Shown: one piece after another, positions 19,567 through 28,423 of the stretch
Layout: each line of letters begins with the position of its first letter
Numbering within the stretch: position 1 is the first letter of the stretch
NCBI GenBank assembly: GCA_016185255.1
Contig: JACPNY010000017.1
Location: 1 to 36,828 of the forward strand
Direction: 5' to 3'
From: Pseudomonadota bacterium
GTDB lineage: Bacteria > Pseudomonadota > Alphaproteobacteria > UBA9655
Length of the DNA: 36,828 bases
The notes under the pieces: generated by a model
The model's input: only the letters and a program-made list of their open reading frames with translations
Databases searched by the model: none
What the model was told of the DNA's origin: nothing
Made by a program: the position numbers and the translations under genes

Positions 19567-19613
19567 GGTAGCTTTTCTTCCCTCCATTTCCCTCTCTCGT
19601 CCCTATCTCTATT

Positions 19614-20846
19614 TCAAATTGCTCCACCACGCCCTTTGAGACCAATCCCCTTTGGCAGCGTAAAGGAAAATTGAGATCCCTCATGAAGGGAGGATTTCAC
19701 ACAAATTTCCCCGCCGTGAGCTTCGATAATTTTTTTGCAGAAAGACAGACCTATCCCAGTGCCTTCATAGTGGGAATTCGTATGTAATCGCTTAAAGAGA
19801 TCAAATATGACTTTGTGATGTTTTAAATCAATCCCAATCCCATTGTCTTCAACTGAAAAAAGCCAAAAACGCTTTTTTTCCTTTACCTTAATATGAATGA
19901 TGGGCTTGTTATTCTCATTAAATTTCAAAGAATTGCTTATCAAGTTTTGAAACACCCTTGTCAGCAATACCCTGTCTCCATAAACCATCGGGAGTGGATC
20001 AGAAAAAATAACGGCTTTTTTATCTTTAATTTTCTTTTCCAATATCATTTTGATGGAATTTACAATTTCTTGCGTAGAACAGAATCCCATTTTCAAAGAG
20101 GGAGAACCAAATTGTGAATAGGCCAAGATGCCATTCACCAAGTCACTCATTTGCTTCACACTTTTTGTGATGCTTTTGAAATAACTTTTCGCTGTCACAG
20201 ACAGGCCTTCCTTAAAATCCTTTTCAATGATTTGACAATAATTTCCTATGGTTCTTAAAGGTTCATTTAAATCATGGGCACAAATATGGGCAAATCGTTC
20301 TAACTCTTCATTCGATCGGTTAAGGGTTTTGATCATTTCCTTCATTTTCTTTTCCATTATTTTGCGTTTCGTGATTTCTTCCACGAACAAGATAATGCCA
20401 CCGATTTCTCCTTCAGCTTTGTACCACGGCAAAAGCTCCCATCTCCACCACTCTAGATTCCCATTGGCACGTTTAAAGCTATCTTCATCACACGAGAGGT
20501 GCTCCCCTGTTAATCCTTTTTGATGAGCTATCCGCCATTTTTTCGGAATATCGGGAACCACATCATAAAGCTTTTTACCAATAACATCTTGAGTAGGGGT
20601 GTTGGTTTCTCCCACAAATTGATCACTCATGATGATGTAACGCATCTCCACATCGAAGATAGCAATCGCCGCTGGGATTTTTTTTATAAAATTTTTAAAA
20701 AGAATTTCTTCATCTTTTTTGAGGATAAATTCTTTCGTATGGGAAGCTCTTAAATGGAAGTTCTGAGAAGTTAAAAGAACTTTAGAAAAAAAATGTTGTG
20801 GATCGCTTTGGATTTCACTCCGTAGGGGCTTGGATTTTCGCATCAA
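19614..20846 (-). CDS. Soluble PAS-domain sensor histidine kinase (phytochrome-type HisKA)
   Basis: PAS-like PAAIAIFDVEMRYIIMSDQF; H-box FAHICAHDLNEPLRTIGNYCQ; N-box LISNSLKFNENN; G boxes VEDNGIGID and GTGIGLSFCKKII. Confidence 0.93.
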   Translation of the reverse strand: MMRKSKPLRSEIQSDPQHFFSKVLLTSQNFHLRASHTKEFILKKDEEILFKNFIKKIPAAIAIFDVEMRYIIMSDQFVGETNTPTQDVIGKKLYDVVPDIPKKWRIAHQKGLTGEHLSCDEDSFKRANGNLEWWRWELLPWYKAEGEIGGIILFVEEITKRKIMEKKMKEMIKTLNRSNEELERFAHICAHDLNEPLRTIGNYCQIIEKDFKEGLSVTAKSYFKSITKSVKQMSDLVNGILAYSQFGSPSLKMGFCSTQEIVNSIKMILEKKIKDKKAVIFSDPLPMVYGDRVLLTRVFQNLISNSLKFNENNKPIIHIKVKEKKRFWLFSVEDNGIGIDLKHHKVIFDLFKRLHTNSHYEGTGIGLSFCKKIIEAHGGEICVKSSLHEGSQFSFTLPKGIGLKGRGGAI

Positions 20847-20884
20847 CTCGCTCCTTTCTCTCCATCAAGATCTAAGTCGCTACC

Positions 20885-21892
20885 TTAACCGCTATCTTTT
20901 TTTAATAGCTCCGCCGCGTCAAGCGCCGCATAACTCAAGATAGCAGAAGCCCCCGCCCTCTTAAACCCAAGCAGGGTTTCCATCACGGCTTTTTCATAAT
21001 CAATCCAGCCTCTTTCAGCAGCGGCCTTAAGCACACTATATTCACCGCTCACCTGATACGCAAAAATTGGAAGAGGGAAGGCTTCTTTCAGACGATAAAT
21101 GATATCTAAATAAGGGAGACCTGGCTTAACCATGAGCATGTCTGCTCCTTCTAAAAGATCTTGAGCCCCTTCTCGCAAGGCTTCCCGAGCATTCGCAGGA
21201 TCCATCTGATAGGTTTTTTTATCTGCCTTGCCTAAGCATGATTGAGACCCTAAAGCTTCTCGAAAAGGTCCATAAAAAGCAGACGCATATTTAGCGGAAT
21301 AGGCTAAAATACGGACATTTTGATACCCTTCTTGATCAAGGGCCCGTCGAATCACCCCTACCCGCCCATCCATCATGTCCGAAGGCGCTACTACATCAAC
21401 ACCCGCACGCGCAAGAACAAGCGCCATTTCTTTTAAAACCTCCAAGGTCTCATCATTCGCCACTTCCCCTCTTCTTAACACCCCATCGTGTCCATGGGAT
21501 GTGTAAGGATCAAGGGCAACATCGACGATCACACCCAAATGGGGAAGAGCCTCTTTTAAAAGACGTGTGGCGCGGCACATTAAGTTATCAGGGTTAAGGG
21601 CTTCTCTACCTTCTTCACACTTGAGGCTGGGATCTGTATACGGAAAAAGAGCAACGGCCCGAATACCTAAGTCGTAGGCTTTTTGGCAAAAAGAGACCAC
21701 GTCCTCTAAGGAGTGTCGAAAAACGCCCGGCATGGCAGTAATTTCCCGAGCAGCGCTTTTTTCTCGAACAAAAAGTGGCAAAATCAAATCTTTGACAGAA
21801 AGCTGCGTTTCAGCGACCAAATCCCGACACCATGCTTCTTGGCGCGTCCGCCGCAATCGACTTTGGGGGAATTCAGCTGTCATAAGCGTCAT
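20885..21892 (-). CDS. hemB: Delta-aminolevulinic acid dehydratase (porphobilinogen synthase)
   Basis: LPLFVREKSAAREITAMPGVFRHS, VALFPYTDPSLK, VAPSDMMDGRVGVIRRAL, YSAKYASAFYGPFREA, MVKPGLPYLD; GGAG 5' of ATG at 21892. Confidence 0.96.
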   Translation of the reverse strand: MTLMTAEFPQSRLRRTRQEAWCRDLVAETQLSVKDLILPLFVREKSAAREITAMPGVFRHSLEDVVSFCQKAYDLGIRAVALFPYTDPSLKCEEGREALNPDNLMCRATRLLKEALPHLGVIVDVALDPYTSHGHDGVLRRGEVANDETLEVLKEMALVLARAGVDVVAPSDMMDGRVGVIRRALDQEGYQNVRILAYSAKYASAFYGPFREALGSQSCLGKADKKTYQMDPANAREALREGAQDLLEGADMLMVKPGLPYLDIIYRLKEAFPLPIFAYQVSGEYSVLKAAAERGWIDYEKAVMETLLGFKRAGASAILSYAALDAAELLKKDSG

Positions 21893-22122
21893 ACTGTTCT
21901 CCATTTCATATTTATTACTATGGCAAAAAGAAATGCGAGAGGCAAACAATTTGATCAAATGACCAATTGGAAAGTTTGACTTATCTAAAGGATCTCTATA
22001 TAAGTAATAATTATAGAAGTAGAGAATTATCTCGCTCTCGTATTATTCCTCGCTTTTTGCACTCGAATCCAGCTTTTTGGAATGTTTACGAGCCCAATTT
22101 ATACTCACTAAAGGAGAAGAAA

Positions 22123-22710
22123 ATGACTGTACTTGTTGGAAAAGAAGCACCCTCTTTTAAAGCAAAATGCGCTATAAAAAATGACGTTCAGGATATTGAA
22201 TTAAAAGATTTTCGAGGGAAGTATGTTATTCTCTTTTTCTATCCTTTAGACTTTACCTTTGTGTGTCCTACAGAACTCCATGCTTTTCAAGAACGCTTGG
22301 ACGATTTCTCAAAGCATGAATGCGTTGTTCTCGGTTGCAGTGTCGATAGCCACTTTTCCCATCTCGCGTGGTTGAATACTCCCAAAGAAAAAGGGGGGAT
22401 TCAAGGAGTCAGCTATGGTCTTGTTTCTGACCTAGGAGGACACATCGCAAAAGCTTATGATGTTTTAAATCCTGATGGTATTGCTTACAGAGGTCTTTTT
22501 CTCATTGATCGAGAGGGGATCGTGCGTCACCAAGTTGTCAACGACCTTCCTCTTGGAAGGAGTGTGGAAGAAGCTTTGCGTATGCTTCAGGCTCTTCAAC
22601 ATACGGAAAAGCATGGAGAAGTTTGCCCCGCCAACTGGAAGCAAGGAGTTCCCGCAATTAAAACAACGACCGAAAGTGTCGTTGAGTACTTATTAGCAGC
22701 AAATGGGTAA
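22123..22710 (+). CDS. Peroxiredoxin (2-Cys, AhpC/TSA)
   Basis: FFYPLDFTFVCPTELHAF and HGEVCPANWKQG; start at 22123 after AAGGAGAAG rather than 21967. Confidence 0.95.
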   Translation: MTVLVGKEAPSFKAKCAIKNDVQDIELKDFRGKYVILFFYPLDFTFVCPTELHAFQERLDDFSKHECVVLGCSVDSHFSHLAWLNTPKEKGGIQGVSYGLVSDLGGHIAKAYDVLNPDGIAYRGLFLIDREGIVRHQVVNDLPLGRSVEEALRMLQALQHTEKHGEVCPANWKQGVPAIKTTTESVVEYLLAANG

Positions 22711-23386
22711 ATCTGCCGCCTTACATGTAAAAATGATCCCTCATTTTTACCCACGAAAATTACCCAAGGCGATTCTTTTTGACTGGGACAACACGCTGGT
22801 AGATACATGGCGTGTTGCCTATGATTCTATCAATGTTGCTTTAAAAGCGCTGCATCTTAAGCCTCTAACCATCGAAGAATTTTGGAAACAACCCCATCTT
22901 TCTGTAAGAGATGCGTCCCGCAACCTCTTTGGAGATTGCGCTGAAGAGGGTGAGAAACTTTTTTATGACGCTGTGAAAAAGCTTCATTTACAAGAACTTA
23001 TCACTCTTGAAGGCGCGGAGCCTTTGTTACAAACTTTAAAAACACGCGGTGTTTATATGGGTGTTGTTAGCAATAAAGATGGTACATTACTGCGCAAGGA
23101 AGTCCATCACTTGGGATGGAATGATCACTTTCACCAAGTAATCGGATCACGGGATGTGGAAGAAGACAAGCCTTCTCATCTTCCTGTCTTGGCAGCTTTA
23201 CAAACAAGCACTGTTTTACCAAGCCATGACGTTTGGTTTGTGGGGGATTCCATAGTCGACGTTCATTGTGCACGTGCAAGTGGTTGCGTCCCTATTGTGG
23301 TGGGTCAAGGAGATGCCACACAAGAAGATGATATTGTTTACGCAAAAAATTGTTATGGACTTGCACAGATCATTTCAAATTTGTAA
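22703..23386 (+). CDS. HAD-family hydrolase (phosphoglycolate phosphatase-like)
   Basis: AILFDWDNTLVDTW, VVSNKDG, VWFVGDSIVDVHCARASGC. Confidence 0.88.
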   Translation: MGKSAALHVKMIPHFYPRKLPKAILFDWDNTLVDTWRVAYDSINVALKALHLKPLTIEEFWKQPHLSVRDASRNLFGDCAEEGEKLFYDAVKKLHLQELITLEGAEPLLQTLKTRGVYMGVVSNKDGTLLRKEVHHLGWNDHFHQVIGSRDVEEDKPSHLPVLAALQTSTVLPSHDVWFVGDSIVDVHCARASGCVPIVVGQGDATQEDDIVYAKNCYGLAQIISNL

Positions 23387-23531
23387 AATTATAAGACTGA
23401 GCACTCTCACATATGCTGCCGAGCAGCACTGCTTGTCTCCTTTTTTAGTGTTGCTAACGAAATTTTAACAACACTCCTGTTATAAGTAGAAGTTCTAGAG
23501 AAACGATAATTAAAAACAAAGGGATGAACCC

Positions 23532-23792
23532 ATGTCTACATCAGAGAAACAAAACAATTTACAGGATATTTTTTTAAATCAGTTGCGCAAGACAAAAGCG
23601 CCCGTTACCCTTTTTCTTGTGAATGGCGTAAAGCTTCAAGGAATTGTCACCTGGTTTGATAATTTTTCCGTCCTCCTGCGGCGAGATAACCATTCCCAAC
23701 TTGTTTACAAGCATGCAATTTCAACGGTCATGCCTATTAATCCTATTCAATTGTTTGAAGAAGAAGGAACTCCTGACCAACCAGAGGCCTAA
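23532..23792 (+). CDS. hfq: RNA chaperone Hfq
   Basis: [60 protein letters not shown]. Confidence 0.98.
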   Translation: MSTSEKQNNLQDIFLNQLRKTKAPVTLFLVNGVKLQGIVTWFDNFSVLLRRDNHSQLVYKHAISTVMPINPIQLFEEEGTPDQPEA

Positions 23793-23798
23793 ACATCC

Positions 23799-25103
23799 GT
23801 GAATAAGAATGACTTTATGACCCCGGAGAAAAAATCATCCGGGGTCGTTTTTATTATATGTCCCTATATTGTCAAAGGGCTTCATCGGATTATTGACCCA
23901 GAAGCACGGCTTGAAGAAGCAAAAGGGCTGGCAGAGGCCATTCAGCTTGACATTAAGGGAGCTGAGTTTTTCAAACAACACCTCATTCGCCCCGCCACCT
24001 ATATCAGCAAAGGGCATGTCGAAGCCCTCCAAGGTCCTTTAAAAGAACTTGATGTCACTCTTGTTTTTATCGATGCTCCCATTTCTCCTGTCCAACAACG
24101 AAATTTGGAAAAACTATGGGGTTGTAAGGTTATTGATCGCACAGGCCTTATTTTAGAAATCTTCGGCGCCCGCGCCCGCACAGCGGAAGGCCGTCTCCAA
24201 GTAGAGCTCGCCGCCCTCACCTATCAACGAAGTCGTCTTGTGCGTTCTTGGACCCATCTTGAACGTCAACGGGGAGGCTTTGGATTTACAGGAGGACCCG
24301 GCGAAACCCAGCTGGAGCTTGATCGTCGCCTTATTGACGAGAGAATGACACGTATCAAAAAAGATCTGGATCAGGTCAAACGTACCCGTTCCCTTCATCG
24401 TCAAGCCAGGAAACGCATCCCTTACCCTGTTGTGGCCCTTGTTGGCTATACGAATGCAGGAAAATCAACCCTTTTCAATCAATTAACCCGTGCAGAGGTT
24501 ATGGCAGAGGACCTTCTTTTTGCAACCCTCGATCCCACCATGCGACGCGTTCGTCTTCCCTCAGGACGCGACATCATTCTTTCCGATACGGTAGGGTTTA
24601 TTTCCGATCTTCCTACCCTTTTGGTAGCTGCCTTTAAAGCAACTCTTGAAGAAGTTGTTGAGGCTGATCTTATCCTCCATGTCCGCGATATCTCTCATCC
24701 TGAAACTGAATCGCAGGCTCAAGATGTCTTGAAGATCTTAGAAGAGTTAGATGTTAAACAGAGATATGAAGACCATGGGATTGAGGTTTTAAACAAGTGC
24801 GACCTCTTGGATGCTAAAGAGATTAAGCCGTTAAAGACAAAGGCCCGAAAAGCCACTCATCCTACCCAATGCCTACTCTCTGCCCTTAAAGGAACGGGAG
24901 TGGCTGACCTTTTAGAAAAAATTGATCGCTTTCTTGCAAGCAAAGAAAAACCCTATATTTTTAAACTTTCTCTTTCGGAAGGGAAAAAGATAGCCTGGCT
25001 TTATGCCCATGGAGATGTGTTAAAAAGGGAAAATACGGAGACAGAGGCCCGCCTTAAGGTTTCCCTGTCTCCTGAAAACAAGGAGCGGTTTGAGAGGCTG
25101 TAG
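23799..25103 (+). CDS. hflX: GTPase HflX
   Basis: LSPVQ-like PISPVQQRNLEKLWGCKVIDRTGLILEIFGARARTAEG, GGPGETQLELDRR, VGYTNAGKSTLFN, LSDTVGFISDLP. Confidence 0.97.
   Translation: MNKNDFMTPEKKSSGVVFIICPYIVKGLHRIIDPEARLEEAKGLAEAIQLDIKGAEFFKQHLIRPATYISKGHVEALQGPLKELDVTLVFIDAPISPVQQRNLEKLWGCKVIDRTGLILEIFGARARTAEGRLQVELAALTYQRSRLVRSWTHLERQRGGFGFTGGPGETQLELDRRLIDERMTRIKKDLDQVKRTRSLHRQARKRIPYPVVALVGYTNAGKSTLFNQLTRAEVMAEDLLFATLDPTMRRVRLPSGRDIILSDTVGFISDLPTLLVAAFKATLEEVVEADLILHVRDISHPETESQAQDVLKILEELDVKQRYEDHGIEVLNKCDLLDAKEIKPLKTKARKATHPTQCLLSALKGTGVADLLEKIDRFLASKEKPYIFKLSLSEGKKIAWLYAHGDVLKRENTETEARLKVSLSPENKERFERL
23819..23853 (+). terminator. Terminator-like hairpin plus T-tract within the 5' end of hflX
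   Basis: GACCCCGG (23819-23826) pairs with CCGGGGTC (23839-23846), followed by GTTTTTATT. Confidence 0.6.
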
Positions 25104-25109
25104 GGTTCT

Positions 25110-25676
25110 CTACTCCCCTCTTATAATTTTTCTGGCTTCTTCTAGGGTCATAACTTCGTCCTCAGGAACATGATCAATGAATAAGGTCCCGTTAAGGTGG
25201 TCTGTTTCATGCTGAATAATACGCGCTAAGAGTCCATGGGCTTTCCCTGTGATTTTTTTGCCCTCAGGCGTCCACGCTTCATAAGAAATTTCTGTAAACC
25301 GAGCTACACGTGCCGCCAAGTCCTTAACAGAAAAGCACGCCTCCCAATCAATGAATTTCTCTTCAGATAAAGGAGTCCAGGAAGGGTTAATCCAAATAGT
25401 TTTAGGCAGAGTATCGGTAAAATCTGGGCGTCGTTTTTGAAGTTCCTCATCTTCTTCCGCCTCTAACACAAGAATTCGTTTGTTGTAGCCAACTTGAGGA
25501 GCCGCAAGGCCTGCGCAATTATCTTCTTGATCAAACTTAGCCTCTAGCAGACGCATCATTTCTCGCGTCTTTGCATCAAGAGGAAATGTAACTTCTTCTG
25601 CAGGCGTGGTTAACACCTCTTTGTTCGGACAAGCAGGATCATTGATAACTACATAAACGGGGAGCTGTTCAAACAT
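25110..25676 (-). CDS. def: Peptide deformylase
   Basis: NCAGLAAPQVGYNKRILVLE; EACFSV (EGCLS position); IIQHETDHLNGTLFIDH. Confidence 0.93.
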   Translation of the reverse strand: MFEQLPVYVVINDPACPNKEVLTTPAEEVTFPLDAKTREMMRLLEAKFDQEDNCAGLAAPQVGYNKRILVLEAEEDEELQKRRPDFTDTLPKTIWINPSWTPLSEEKFIDWEACFSVKDLAARVARFTEISYEAWTPEGKKITGKAHGLLARIIQHETDHLNGTLFIDHVPEDEVMTLEEARKIIRGE

Positions 25677-25728
25677 AGTATAACTTTCCTTTATCTACTT
25701 ATTGTTCTTGAAGTTACCTTTTTTCGGT

Positions 25729-25762
25729 TGTCATTCCCGCCTTCGCGAGGATGGGAATGACA
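25729..25762. repeat. Short palindromic REP-like repeat (TGTCATTCCCGCCTTCGCGAGGATGGGAATGACA)
   Basis: Inverted ends TGTCATTCCC/GGGAATGACA; shortened relative of 8230-8292. Confidence 0.85.
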
Positions 25763-25873
25763 CTAAAGAGTATTTCTAATAAGGTATCTTCAAAGTGCGA
25801 GGAATATACCTTCCGCGTTTCCCAATACTTTCTTAACCATTTTTCTTTAAGGTTTACCCTATAAAGGGAGGTT

Positions 25874-26803
25874 ATGGCATTGCAAACACTTTTTCCTTGG
25901 ATTGGGCTCATCGCTCTCATTCTCTCGCTTTTAGCTTTAGACTTGGGCGTTTTCAATCGTGTTCCGCACGTTATCTCGACACGAGAAGCTTTTTCAACAA
26001 GTTGCCTCTGGATTTCCTTTGCCCTTCTTTTTAATCTTTTTGTGCTACAAACACAAGGAATAGATGCAGGATTAGCCTTTTTTACCGGATATTTACTCGA
26101 AAAACTATTAAGTTTGGATAATATGTTTGTCTTTATAGTAATTTTTAATTTTTTCCAGGTTTCCCCACGTCATCAACATCGCGTTTTGTTTTGGGGCGTC
26201 TTAGGAGCGATCATTTTTCGCCTTCTTCTAATCCTTGTCGGCATCGAGTTGATCAAGACCTTTGAATGGATTTTATATCTTTTTGGTGCTCTTTTAATTT
26301 ACTCAAGTTATAAGATTTTTTCAGAGCGAAGCCGCCCTGTAAAAATAGAAACAAACGCAATTCTCTTGTGGGCTAAAAAGTATCTTCCCTTTCAAGAAAA
26401 TTATAAAGGCAGACGATTTTTCTTACATCTTAAAAGGGGATGGGTGATAACGCCTCTTTTTTTAGTCCTCATTACCCTTGAAGCGACCGACATTGTTTTC
26501 GCCATTGACTCTATACCTGCAATTTTTGCCATAACCCTTGACCCATTTATTGTTTTCACCTCCAATATTTTTGCACTTCTTGGTTTAAGAGCTCTTTATT
26601 TTCTCTTGGCAAGGCTCATTCCTCGTTTTTATTACTTTCAGCATGCTCTGGCGATTATCTTAGGGTTTGTAGGCGCTAAGCTAGTGCTTGCCAACCACAT
26701 TAAGATTCCTTTAGTGTTTTCCTTAAGTGTCATCATATGTACGCTCAGCGTAGCTATTATCGCGTCTCTTTGGAAAAACAAACATGGTAAAAACCCGCAT
26801 TGA
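25874..26803 (+). CDS. TerC/Alx-family membrane protein
   Basis: FFTGYLLEKLLSLDNMFVFIVIFNFF, LVLITLEATDIVFAIDSIPAIFAITLDPFIVFTSNIFALLGLRALYF. Confidence 0.96.
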   Translation: MALQTLFPWIGLIALILSLLALDLGVFNRVPHVISTREAFSTSCLWISFALLFNLFVLQTQGIDAGLAFFTGYLLEKLLSLDNMFVFIVIFNFFQVSPRHQHRVLFWGVLGAIIFRLLLILVGIELIKTFEWILYLFGALLIYSSYKIFSERSRPVKIETNAILLWAKKYLPFQENYKGRRFFLHLKRGWVITPLFLVLITLEATDIVFAIDSIPAIFAITLDPFIVFTSNIFALLGLRALYFLLARLIPRFYYFQHALAIILGFVGAKLVLANHIKIPLVFSLSVIICTLSVAIIASLWKNKHGKNPH

Positions 26804-27068
26804 AGAGAAACTTCGCCTTGCTTTTTCTCCGACTTATCTAAAAGTAAAAGATGAATCCCACCTTCATGTAGGGCATGAAAATTATCGGCCCGAAGGCAAC
26901 AGCCATTTTAGCGTCACAATCGTCTCTTCTCTCTTTTGTGACTTAACCCGCGTGCAACGCCACCAAAAAGTATATGCGTGTTTGGAAGAAGAGCTTAAGA
27001 ATGGAGTTCATGCCCTAAGGCTCAAGACTCTTTGTCCTGAGGAGGTGGCGTCACACGAAGTTGGGTAA
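26784..27068 (+). CDS. BolA-family protein
   Basis: IEEKLRLAFSPTYLKVKDESHLHVGHE...SHFSVTIVSSLFCDLTRVQRHQKVYACLEEEL..GVHALRLKTLCPEE. Confidence 0.92.
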   Translation: MVKTRIEEKLRLAFSPTYLKVKDESHLHVGHENYRPEGNSHFSVTIVSSLFCDLTRVQRHQKVYACLEEELKNGVHALRLKTLCPEEVASHEVG

Positions 27069-28305
27069 TTTGGTGGCGATGACGACGCAAAATATCTATA
27101 CGAAAGCCATACATCATAAAAGATTGTCCTATTTCAGGTATTTCTCGTGTTTCATGCAACACAAGTCCTGCCAACGTTGTCGCATGCTCATCAGGTAAAT
27201 CCCAACCATAGAGACGATTCAGATCTCGAAGAGTGAGGGTTCCATCAATGACATAGACTCCATCAGAGGTAATCCGAACACCGGGAATTTCCACATCGTG
27301 TTCATCCACAATTTCTCCCACAATTTCCTCTAATATATCTTCAAGGGTCACCATGCCTTGCAGATCACCGTATTCATCAATCACAAGCGCAAAATGCTCC
27401 CGTCTTTGACGAAAAGCGGCAAGTTGTGAAAAAAGGGTCGTTGTCTCTGGAACAAACCAAGGCGGAGTCGCAATCTTTTCAATATCAAGCTCTTCGAGGT
27501 TTCCCTTATGGACCTGAACAGCTCTCAACAAATCCTTGGCGTGGAGTACACCAACGATATTCTCTGGGTTTCCTTTCCATACAGGAATACGCGTATAAGG
27601 CGCTTTGAGGACTTGTTTGATAAGCTCTTGATTAGGCTCTTCTATATTAATCATAAACATAGTTTTGCGATGGCGCATAATCTCGGTAACATCAACAGTA
27701 GTTAGGTCCAAAATGCTCCGTAACATAGCCCGTTCATATTCCGCCTCCCCTGAAGATCCTGTATGAAGCTCAATGGCTCCGCGCAATTCTTCTGCTGAAG
27801 CCGCCTCCGAGAGTCCCTGTTTAATTTTAATTCCCATCAAATGAAGGGATTCTTGGGCCATAAAATTAATGGCTTTCGTCAAAGGAGACATAACCATCAA
27901 AAGAAGCTTAAAGAAAGGAGCAAAACTTAAAGCCACCTGATCAGGGCACGTATAGACATACATTTTAGGCAAAACTTCTGCATAAATCGTAATGACAGCT
28001 CCCATCCCAAGGGCCGCATACACAGCACCTGCGGTTCCAAAAAGGTGCGTTAGAATGCCTGTGGCAAGGGCCGTCACAATGGTAATTGACCAGGTGTTTA
28101 AAAGAATGATGGAGCTAATAAATTCGCCTATTTTTGCTTGTAATTTTAATATGGAAGACGCATTTGTGTCACCTTTCTTGGCCAAATGATAAAGACGCAC
28201 ACGGGATGCTGCCAGAACAGCTGCCTCTGAGGCTGAGCCTAAGGCCGCTAAAAGAATGAAAAAAAGAATGGCAAGTACGGAGAGGATCGCAGGAAAGAGT
28301 GTCAT
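27022..28305 (-). CDS. CNNM/HlyC/CorC-family transporter (DUF21 + CBS + CorC_HlyC)
   Basis: N-terminal DUF21 membrane region; VTEIMRHRKTMFMI; HFALVIDEYGDLQGMVTLEDILEEIVGEIVDEHD. Confidence 0.94.
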   Translation of the reverse strand: MTLFPAILSVLAILFFILLAALGSASEAAVLAASRVRLYHLAKKGDTNASSILKLQAKIGEFISSIILLNTWSITIVTALATGILTHLFGTAGAVYAALGMGAVITIYAEVLPKMYVYTCPDQVALSFAPFFKLLLMVMSPLTKAINFMAQESLHLMGIKIKQGLSEAASAEELRGAIELHTGSSGEAEYERAMLRSILDLTTVDVTEIMRHRKTMFMINIEEPNQELIKQVLKAPYTRIPVWKGNPENIVGVLHAKDLLRAVQVHKGNLEELDIEKIATPPWFVPETTTLFSQLAAFRQRREHFALVIDEYGDLQGMVTLEDILEEIVGEIVDEHDVEIPGVRITSDGVYVIDGTLTLRDLNRLYGWDLPDEHATTLAGLVLHETREIPEIGQSFMMYGFRIDILRRHRHQITQLRVTPPPQDKES

Positions 28306-28423
28306 CGGAGTCCTTATGGGGTCCTTATGTGGTTTCTTAATAAGAGAAATGAGAACAAAGTTTACATTTTCAACTTGGATAAGTATATCATTTCAAAATG
28401 AAACAATCCAGACTAAGGCACGC

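Noticed and set aside
25763-25873. yybP-ykoY manganese riboswitch before terC
   Set aside because: Expected from family knowledge, but the conserved motif could not be recognised by eye; kept only as a structured leader.
27426-27608. Small plus-strand ORFs opposite the CNNM/CorC-like gene
   Set aside because: Antisense to CBS-domain coding sequence and without independent support.
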